Origin: Firmicutes bacterium UBA1702
GTDB lineage: Bacteria > Bacillota > Clostridia > Peptostreptococcales > Anaerovoracaceae
Assembly: GCA_002320005.1 (NCBI GenBank)
Contig: DCJK01000014.1
Coordinates: 1 to 28,066 of the forward strand
Length of the DNA stretch: 28,066 nucleotides
Reading direction: 5' to 3'
In this document: positions 22,560-28,066 of the stretch, in pieces
Layout: every line of letters begins with the position of its first letter
Position numbering within the stretch: the stretch's first letter is position 1
Notes under the pieces: model-generated
What the model saw: the letters and a program-made list of their open reading frames with translations, nothing else
Told to the model about the DNA's origin: nothing
The model's database searches: none
Made by a program: the position numbers and the translations under genes

Positions 22560-23234
22560 ATGCGACAAGCTCAAAAGAAAAAAGAGAAAGATAAAGTTGC
22601 AATTGTATTGATGCTCGCTTTCTGTATCATCGCTCTTACTTCAATTTTTACTGTTAAAGCAAACATAGATAAAGTAAATAAAACTAAAGATGTTCCTGTA
22701 TCAGAAAACGCCGGAACAGAAGAACCTTCTGACTCCGGCTCTCAGAAATCCGATGCGGCTTCCCAGGTGTCGGGTAAAGTTCCTACGGTAGACAGCATTG
22801 ACTCAGAGCCGGCGGTTTCGAATTTTCAATTTCCGGTGAAACACGAGAATGCGCAGGTTACCAATCCTTATTCCATGGACAAATTAATATACTCGGTAAC
22901 TTTGGATCAGTACATGACTCACTGTGGTGTTGACATAGAAGCTCCTGAGGATGCCCAGGTTGTGGCCGTTGCCGACGGAACCGTTACAGCCGTGTACGAA
23001 GACGACCGCTACGGAACTTCCATAGAAATAACTCATCCCGGCGACATCGTGTCTGTGTACTCCAATCTTTCTACTGCGGAGATGGTTGAAACCGGAGATG
23101 TGGTAAGTGGAGGTCAAATCATCGGAGGCGTGGGCTCAACGGGCCTCTTTGAATCTCTGGAACCTGCTCATCTGCACTTTGAAATGCTCAAGGGCGGTGC
23201 ATACGTTAATCCCGGAGATTTCATAAAATTCTGA
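22560..23234 (+). CDS. spoIIQ: Membrane-anchored M23 peptidase-like protein, probable SpoIIQ
   Basis: The 224-aa protein has a basic N-terminus, one membrane segment (about 13-31), a Ser/Glu-rich linker (about 40-85) and an M23 (LytM) domain (about 90-224). The zinc ligands are present: H121 and D125 (HCGVD) and H206 (HLH, 204-206). The usual histidine in the YAHLS-type motif is replaced (YSNLS, N169). That loss, together with the sequence MDKLIYSVTLDQYMTHCGVD, resembles clostridial SpoIIQ, the forespore half of the SpoIIQ-SpoIIIAH channel. A sigma-F-like promoter agrees. Other M23 endopeptidases remain possible. A terminator follows. Confidence 0.65.
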   Translation: MRQAQKKKEKDKVAIVLMLAFCIIALTSIFTVKANIDKVNKTKDVPVSENAGTEEPSDSGSQKSDAASQVSGKVPTVDSIDSEPAVSNFQFPVKHENAQVTNPYSMDKLIYSVTLDQYMTHCGVDIEAPEDAQVVAVADGTVTAVYEDDRYGTSIEITHPGDIVSVYSNLSTAEMVETGDVVSGGQIIGGVGSTGLFESLEPAHLHFEMLKGGAYVNPGDFIKF

Positions 23235-23248
23235 AAAGAAATACTGAA

Positions 23249-23285
23249 AAAAGGCCGTTGCCCGCAGATGCAGGATCGGCCTTTT
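23249..23285. terminator. Bidirectional rho-independent terminator
   Basis: AAAAGGCCG (23249-23257) and CGGCCTTTT (23277-23285) form a 9-bp stem with a 19-nt loop. An A-run on the left makes it a terminator for trmB as well as for the SpoIIQ-like gene, which converge here. Confidence 0.85.
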
Positions 23286-23327
23286 GCTTTATAAATCTCT
23301 ATTAAGTTATCTCATTTTTCTGAGGGC

Positions 23328-23963
23328 TCATCTGAATTTGACAAAATTTATATTTTTCCCTGCATCTTTAAAGCGTTCCTCATATTCGGTAGTTATTTCT
23401 GCTGCAGAAAAACCGCTTTTGTGAAGGTCTCTCGTCTGCTGAAGAATTTCGAAACCCCCTTCTTCCAGTTCTTCCATCGTAAAATCAAAAAGTCCGTCAT
23501 TGTCAGTTTTAAATTCCACAGTTCCTTCATCTGATAATACCTTCCGGTAATTTTCCAGCCTGTTTCTGTGGGTAAGGCGTCTTTTGGCATGACGGGCCTT
23601 TGGCCAGGGATCGCTGAAGTTAAGATATATTCCATCAAGCTCTCCTTCTGTGAAATAGTCCTGCAGATCATGCACATAATCTATAAATATTCTGAGATTT
23701 GCCAGCCGGCCTTCCTGAGCTTTTTCCAATGCCCTCAGTGCAACATTGCTCTGGCCTTCGATGGCTATATAGTTTCTGTCGGGATTATCTTGGGCCATCC
23801 TGCTTATAAATTTTCCTTTACCGCAGCCCAGTTCAAGATAAATGGGATTATCATTTCCAAACAGCTCTGCCCATCTGCCTTTCACGGTTTCGGGCTCTCT
23901 TACTAAAAAGCCGGAATTCTGTTCCAGCTTTTCCTGCAAATTCTTTATATTTCTCTGCCTCAT
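23328..23963 (-). CDS. trmB: tRNA (guanine-N7)-methyltransferase
   Basis: TrmB makes m7G46 in the variable loop of tRNAs with S-adenosylmethionine. The 211-aa product has the SAM-binding ELGCGKGKF (about 44-52), the family signature LNFSDPWPKARHAKRRL and the end TEYEERF. The ATG lies 2 nt after the ecfT stop, with AAAGGTG upstream inside ecfT. It is the last gene of the operon. In many Firmicutes the ecf genes are followed by truA instead. Confidence 0.96.
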   Translation of the reverse strand: MRQRNIKNLQEKLEQNSGFLVREPETVKGRWAELFGNDNPIYLELGCGKGKFISRMAQDNPDRNYIAIEGQSNVALRALEKAQEGRLANLRIFIDYVHDLQDYFTEGELDGIYLNFSDPWPKARHAKRRLTHRNRLENYRKVLSDEGTVEFKTDNDGLFDFTMEELEEGGFEILQQTRDLHKSGFSAAEITTEYEERFKDAGKNINFVKFR

Positions 23964-23965
23964 TA

Positions 23966-24766
23966 TTAAAACACCTTTGACTGAATTATTATCACCGCAC
24001 CGAAAACCGCCAGCAGAGTCACAGCTACATAATCACTCTTTTTAAACTTCATTTCATTCATTCTGGTGCGGTTTTCGCCTCCGCGGTAACACCTGGCCTC
24101 CATTGCCATGGCCAGATCCTGGGCGATTCTGAAGGCGCTGACAAACAGCGGAACCAGAATGGGAATAAGGCTCTTTGCTCTCTGCATAAGATTTCCTGTC
24201 TCAAAATCCGCACCCCTGGCCTGCTGCGCCTTCATTATTTTATCTGCTTCTTCCAGAAGTGTGGGTATAAATCGAAGCGCTATGGTCATCATCATTGCGA
24301 TGTCGTGGGCAGGCAATCCAAAACGCTTGAAAGGAGAAAGAAGTCTTTCTATGCCGTCAGTCAGTGCAATAGGCCTTGTGCAAAGAGTAAGCATGGACGA
24401 TCCCATGATCAGAAGTATAAGTCTGATGGCCATAAAGACAGCAAGCTCAAGGCCTTCCTGAGTTATTTTGAGAAATTTCCACTGCCACAATATACGTCCG
24501 TCCACCATAAACATATTCAGCGCAAAGGTGAATGCCAGTATGAGAAGTATGGGCTTCAGGCCGCGCAATATGTAGCTGAGCGGAACTTTGGACAGCGCAA
24601 TAACAGCACCCAGTGCTATAGCCGCTATTAAAAATCCTATAAAATTATCAACAATAAAAAGCTCAATAATAAAAAGCAGCGTAGCTATTATTTTGAGACG
24701 TGGGTCCAGCTTATGAACGGGAGAACTTCCCGGGAAATACTGGCCCAGAGTTATATCTCTTAACAT
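23966..24766 (-). CDS. ecfT: ECF transporter transmembrane component EcfT
   Basis: EcfT links the two ATPases to interchangeable substrate-binding S components for vitamin and metal uptake. The 266-aa protein has about five to six hydrophobic segments, the N-terminal PGSSPVHKLDPRLKI motif and the two ATPase-coupling motifs ARG (183-185, AQQARGADF) and ARC (224-226, AMEARCYRGG). Its ATG overlaps the end of ecfA2 by 7 bp (ATGTTAA). No S component is recognisable in the window, as is usual for the group II type. Confidence 0.95.
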   Translation of the reverse strand: MLRDITLGQYFPGSSPVHKLDPRLKIIATLLFIIELFIVDNFIGFLIAAIALGAVIALSKVPLSYILRGLKPILLILAFTFALNMFMVDGRILWQWKFLKITQEGLELAVFMAIRLILLIMGSSMLTLCTRPIALTDGIERLLSPFKRFGLPAHDIAMMMTIALRFIPTLLEEADKIMKAQQARGADFETGNLMQRAKSLIPILVPLFVSAFRIAQDLAMAMEARCYRGGENRTRMNEMKFKKSDYVAVTLLAVFGAVIIIQSKVF

Positions 24767-25629
24767 TCAGCCTTTCCTCCGGCTTTCAAGTATTCTGCAA
24801 TTTCATCCGCAGCATCTTCTACGGACAGTATGGTTTCTCTGATTTTAAATCCTCTTTCTCTGAGTGCCTCTGTAAGGCATGTTATCGGGGGCAGATCCAG
24901 TCCCACAGAGCTGAGTTCATCGCGTTTGGAGAAAACTTCTTCCGGTGTTCCCATGGTAACTACTCTGCCGCTGTCTATAACAAGCACTTTATCTGACAGA
25001 TTGGCTATATCTGCCATGTTATGTGATACCAGCACCGTTATATTTCCGGTTTTTCCATGTACGTCCTCAATCATTTTGAGAACATCCTTATGTGCTTTTG
25101 GGTCAAGGCCTGCCGTGGGCTCATCCAGTATGAGAACCTCCGGACGCATGGCTATAACTCCGGCAATAGCAACCCTTCTCTTCTGACCTCCGGAAAGTTC
25201 AAAAGGGGAGCGGTCTTTCATATCTTCATAATCCAGCCCTACAAGCTCCAGCGCCTCCCTAACCCTTTCTTCGATTTCGCTGTCAGCAAGCCCAAGGTTG
25301 CGCGGTCCGAAAGCAACATCTTTGGCCACGGTTTCCTCAAAAAGCTGATACTCGGGGTATTGGAACACCAGCCCTATTCTCTTTCTGATTTCAACCATGG
25401 AAACACCAGGGGCCGTGATATCCACGCCTCCGATTACTATTGTACCTTCATCAGGCTTCAGAAGACCGTTGAGATGCTGCAGGAGCGTTGATTTACCGGA
25501 GCCTGTATGTCCTATTATCCCCAGAAGTTCTCCATCCTCAACTTCAAAACTCACACCCTCCAAAGCTACAGATTCTGTAGGCATTCCTTTTTCGTATATA
25601 TGTTTAAGGTTTTTTACTTGTATTGACAT
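24760..25629 (-). CDS. ecfA2: ECF transporter ATP-binding protein EcfA2
   Basis: This is one of the two ECF ATPases. The 289-aa product has Walker A GHTGSGKST (40-48), the Q-loop (VFQYPEYQLF, Q90), the signature LSGGQ (145-149), Walker B LILDEPTAGLDP with E170, and a switch histidine in VSHNMADI. The C-terminal helical extension is typical of EcfA. Its start overlaps ecfA1 by 16 bp (ATG at 25627-25629), so the pair is coupled. Confidence 0.95.
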   Translation of the reverse strand: MSIQVKNLKHIYEKGMPTESVALEGVSFEVEDGELLGIIGHTGSGKSTLLQHLNGLLKPDEGTIVIGGVDITAPGVSMVEIRKRIGLVFQYPEYQLFEETVAKDVAFGPRNLGLADSEIEERVREALELVGLDYEDMKDRSPFELSGGQKRRVAIAGVIAMRPEVLILDEPTAGLDPKAHKDVLKMIEDVHGKTGNITVLVSHNMADIANLSDKVLVIDSGRVVTMGTPEEVFSKRDELSSVGLDLPPITCLTEALRERGFKIRETILSVEDAADEIAEYLKAGGKAEC

Positions 25630-26456
25630 AGATATTCAACCATTTCTTCCGTTCCTATTATTTTTTCGGGAACTTCTATGCCCCTTTGCCGCAGGGCCCG
25701 GGCCAGTTCCACCGCCATAGGCACATCCAGATTTACTGATTTGACTTTTTCGCCCTGACCGAAAACTTCTGCCGGCGTTCCGTCCATGAAGATTTCGCCC
25801 TGATGCATTATAATTACTCTGTCTGCATTAACAGCCTCATCCATAAAGTGTGTAATAAGCACAACTGTAATCCCTTCCTCATGGAGTTCCTTTATTATGC
25901 TCATTATCTCCTTTCGGCCTTTGGGATCCAGCATGGCTGTAGGCTCATCGAAGATTATGCACCGAGGCTTCATGGCCACAACACCTGCTATGGCAATTCT
26001 TTGTTTCTGCCCTCCGGAAAGGAGATGGGGTGACTTTCCCTTGAATGGCCCCATGTTTACATCTTCCAGAGCCTTGTCAACTCTTCTTCGTATTTCCGCC
26101 GGTTCAATTCCGAGGTTCTCCGGTCCAAAAGCCACGTCGTCTTCCACTATTGCTGATACCAGCTGGTTGTCAGGATTCTGGAATACCATGCCTGCAGACT
26201 GGCGAACGTCCCATATATGCTCTTCGTCAGCAGTATTATACCCATTTACGTAAACAGTTCCTCCTGTTGGCAGAAGCAGCCCGTTAAGATTCTTGGCAAG
26301 GGTTGATTTTCCGGAACCGTTTTTTCCGAGAATGGCAGTAAAACTACCTTTTTCAACCTCAAGGCTTATATTGTTTATTGCCTTTACAGGCTGTTCCTCT
26401 TCTTCTTTGCGATATTCAAATATTAAATTTTCGATTTTTATTATCGAATCCATCAT
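25614..26456 (-). CDS. ecfA1: ECF transporter ATP-binding protein EcfA1
   Basis: The second ECF ATPase, 280 aa, has Walker A GKNGSGKST (44-52), Q-loop VFQNPDNQLVSAIVEDDVAFGP (in part), signature LSGGQ (146-150), Walker B CIIFDEPTAMLDP and a switch histidine (LITHFMDEAV). The frame opens 40 codons earlier inside aroD, but the ATG at 26454-26456 overlaps the aroD stop as TAATG and follows AAGGAAA. A second ATG comes one codon later. Confidence 0.95.
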   Translation of the reverse strand: MMDSIIKIENLIFEYRKEEEEQPVKAINNISLEVEKGSFTAILGKNGSGKSTLAKNLNGLLLPTGGTVYVNGYNTADEEHIWDVRQSAGMVFQNPDNQLVSAIVEDDVAFGPENLGIEPAEIRRRVDKALEDVNMGPFKGKSPHLLSGGQKQRIAIAGVVAMKPRCIIFDEPTAMLDPKGRKEIMSIIKELHEEGITVVLITHFMDEAVNADRVIIMHQGEIFMDGTPAEVFGQGEKVKSVNLDVPMAVELARALRQRGIEVPEKIIGTEEMVEYLCQYK

Positions 26457-27178
26457 TATTTTCCTTTGTAATAGGTATCTAAATATCTGCACATATCTCG
26501 TGCACTCAGTTCTCCGGCTTCCCCCGGCGTGCTTCCGCATGCATAGGTCATAACAGAGCCGAAATCTCCTGCACATATTCTGCTGGCCTGGCCCTCATCA
26601 CCCATGGCAACAGCTATTATCGGCTTGTGATTTTTCAGCTGCGTATAGGCGCCGGCCGCTTCAAGCATGGAATAAGTATCTGTCTCCTTTTTGGCAAGGC
26701 AAGCTATCTTCAGTATATTTCCTCCGCTTTTTTCCATTCTGACAAATTGAGTCGCTATATCTTCTTTTGACGGCATTCCTTCAAAGTCATAATAGGATAT
26801 TATTGTTCCGGTTCTTTTTCGTCTTGCGGCCCTGATGATCTCCTTCAGGTGTGTGTCAGATATATCTACATCAATCATATCCGCTGTTCCCAGAGCCCAT
26901 TTTTGTATTCTTGCTGTGGTTTCCTCATCACCTTTGTAGTTTACAATAAGTTTCTTGCCGCGGCACAGAGCTTTAACCTCTTTAAGTTTTTTTGTAAATT
27001 CTTCTTTTGTGTAATATGCGGAGCCTGAAATCCTGTCCACCTTCCATTCCACCGCCTGACAATACCCGCGGTTCTTCAGAATTTCCTCTTCCAGCTGATC
27101 CATTGTCCTGCATCCCAGTGAAAGGCATATTTCAGGTCTTTCAGGTGCAGTTTTCTTTTTTCCCTTAAAGATTTTCAC
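26456..27178 (-). CDS. Degenerate type I 3-dehydroquinase (AroD-like) homologue
   Basis: Type I dehydroquinase is a class I, Schiff-base lyase of the shikimate pathway. This 240-aa protein has the overall fold and keeps E44 (VEWK), the Schiff-base lysine K157 (NILKIA) and R200 (ASRICAGDFGSVMTYA). It differs at other active-site positions: the catalytic histidine of SYHDF is Y130 (SYYDF), the EWR arginine is K46, the usual Arg of the third strand is replaced (LIVNYK), and the substrate-binding Gln of PGQ is E220. It may act on another substrate or be inactive. The start is GTG (27176-27178), nine bases after AAAGGGG, and overlaps the previous gene by 14 bp. It is coupled to ecfA1. Confidence 0.8.
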   Translation of the reverse strand: MKIFKGKKKTAPERPEICLSLGCRTMDQLEEEILKNRGYCQAVEWKVDRISGSAYYTKEEFTKKLKEVKALCRGKKLIVNYKGDEETTARIQKWALGTADMIDVDISDTHLKEIIRAARRKRTGTIISYYDFEGMPSKEDIATQFVRMEKSGGNILKIACLAKKETDTYSMLEAAGAYTQLKNHKPIIAVAMGDEGQASRICAGDFGSVMTYACGSTPGEAGELSARDMCRYLDTYYKGK

Positions 27179-27953
27179 GTTTCGGTTCCCCTTTTTTAAA
27201 TATTCTTCCCAAAAGCATATACATTAAATAAATTACATTAAGCACCACCGCAGCAAATGCCGCATATGACAGAAGATATCCCATCTCGCCAAAAGCAGGA
27301 CCAAAGATCTGCCACAATATCACCAGAGGCGATCCCTCGGAAGCTGCATTGAGAAACATATAATTGGTTCCCCATGCCTTGTTTATGAGGCAGACAGGTA
27401 CCGCACACGCATATATTATGGCCAGGGACTTCCACAGTCCTTTGTATGTCAGTTCCACTTCTCCGCTTCTGTACTGCATTACAAAATATATGATTATCCA
27501 GCCGTGAAAGACAAAGCTGTGTATTGTCATAAAATGAAAGAAAGGATAACATGTCCAGTTACAGAAAAGCAGTGCAGCGGCGGCTCCCGGCGCAAAAGCA
27601 AAAGCAAACATCTGCTTTATGAGAGGCTTTTTTCTTCCAAAGGCGTCCAGAAGCATAGCAAAAATTGCAAAGCTGCATAAATGCAGCGGCAGATAGTTTA
27701 TAATCGGCGCTTTAATTATCAGTATTACAATATCTTTATATATTTCTGACAGCAATATTGCTACTGCGAAAAATTTTTTAACTTTATCTCTTTTGCCTTG
27801 AGACAGCTTTTTGTAATGACTGCTGTATATGATAACAGCTGCTGTTATGGCTGCCAGCCACGCAAGATGTCCGACTCCATATAGTTCAAAACCTATGTCA
27901 AGATTTCTCTCAATCAGGGTATCCTCATGCAGAAAAAAATACTCAAAATTCAT
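27165..27953 (-). CDS. YwaF-like (TIGR02206 family) integral membrane protein
   Basis: The 262-aa protein has about seven hydrophobic segments and family features: GFELYGVGHLAWLA near the N-terminus, NYLPLHLCSFAIFAMLLDAF, a histidine-rich FFHFMTIHSFVFHGW and NKAWGTNYMFLN. The function of this family is unknown. It is the first gene of the aroD-ecf-trmB operon, with GGGGGA upstream of the ATG and a promoter about 50 bp before it. A role as an unusual membrane partner of the ECF module is possible but not supported beyond position. Confidence 0.8.
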   Translation of the reverse strand: MNFEYFFLHEDTLIERNLDIGFELYGVGHLAWLAAITAAVIIYSSHYKKLSQGKRDKVKKFFAVAILLSEIYKDIVILIIKAPIINYLPLHLCSFAIFAMLLDAFGRKKPLIKQMFAFAFAPGAAAALLFCNWTCYPFFHFMTIHSFVFHGWIIIYFVMQYRSGEVELTYKGLWKSLAIIYACAVPVCLINKAWGTNYMFLNAASEGSPLVILWQIFGPAFGEMGYLLSYAAFAAVVLNVIYLMYMLLGRIFKKGEPKRENL

Positions 27954-28002
27954 GTCATTCCCCCGAACTTATGTCGTATTAAGCTAAAATACGCTGTCTT
28001 AT

Positions 28003-28031
28003 ATTTTACCACTGAGAAGCGATGAGAGCAA
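28003..28031 (-). promoter_or_regulatory. Sigma-A promoter of the ywaF-aroD-ecf-trmB operon
   Basis: On the minus strand TTGCTC (28031-28026), a 17-bp spacer and TAAAAT (28008-28003) lie 50 bp before the first gene of the operon. The remaining bases up to the window edge show nothing else. Confidence 0.65.
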
Positions 28032-28066
28032 GAGGTGTTTTGGCCGCAGGGCTTCATGAAAGGCAA

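Noticed and set aside
26457..26576. 40-codon N-terminal extension of ecfA1
   Set aside because: It is an out-of-frame reading of the aroD-like gene; the TAATG start at 26456 with its RBS fits better.

Overview
The window looks like the chromosome of a Gram-positive anaerobe of the class Clostridia. The evidence is the gene content (a complete S10-spc-alpha ribosomal operon with adk, map, infA and rpmJ inside it, an ECF transporter module, a SpoIIQ-like protein, a fragment of a clostridial-type EtfA), strong AGGAGG ribosome binding sites, and zinc-ribbon forms of S4, S14, L36 and Adk. A family such as Anaerovoracaceae would fit, but this is a guess. I see no tRNA, rRNA, IS element or CRISPR array.

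Layout. (1) 1-1120: an EtfA fragment is joined abruptly, near base 350, to the C-terminal half of a sigma-54-dependent activator. It ends at a bidirectional terminator. (2) 1136-16531, minus strand: about 15.4 kb holding rpsJ-rplC-rplD-rplW-rplB-rpsS-rplV-rpsC-rplP-rpmC-rpsQ-rplN-rplX-rplE-rpsZ-rpsH-rplF-rplR-rpsE-rpmD-rplO-secY-adk-map-infA-rpmJ-rpsM-rpsK-rpsD-rpoA-rplQ. It is driven by a strong sigma-A promoter with A-tracts upstream and a leader of about 260 nt that contains a possible attenuator. Larger gaps inside the operon carry RNA hairpins; the rpsJ-rplC gap can fold as a three-way junction. The str operon (rpsL-rpsG-fusA-tuf) is not next to it. (3) 16951-20518, minus strand: a nucleoside kinase, pseudouridine kinase (psuK) and pseudouridine-5'-phosphate glycosidase (psuG), which look like a pseudouridine/uridine salvage operon. 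(4) 20613-23234: a small DUF378 membrane protein (+), a YdbC/PC4-like protein (-), a class I/II aminotransferase (-), and a membrane-anchored SpoIIQ-like M23 protein (+) behind a sigma-F-like promoter. (5) 23328-27953, minus strand: a tightly overlapping operon of a YwaF-like membrane protein, a degenerate type I dehydroquinase homologue, ecfA1, ecfA2, ecfT and trmB.

The most interesting items are the AroD homologue that has lost its catalytic histidine inside an ECF transporter operon, the rpsJ leader and the rpsJ-rplC three-way junction as candidate cis-regulatory RNAs, the long repetitive C-terminal tail on S3, and the etfA/sigma-54 activator junction, which is either a deletion scar or an assembly error. 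All functional calls come from reading the translations; no database search was run.
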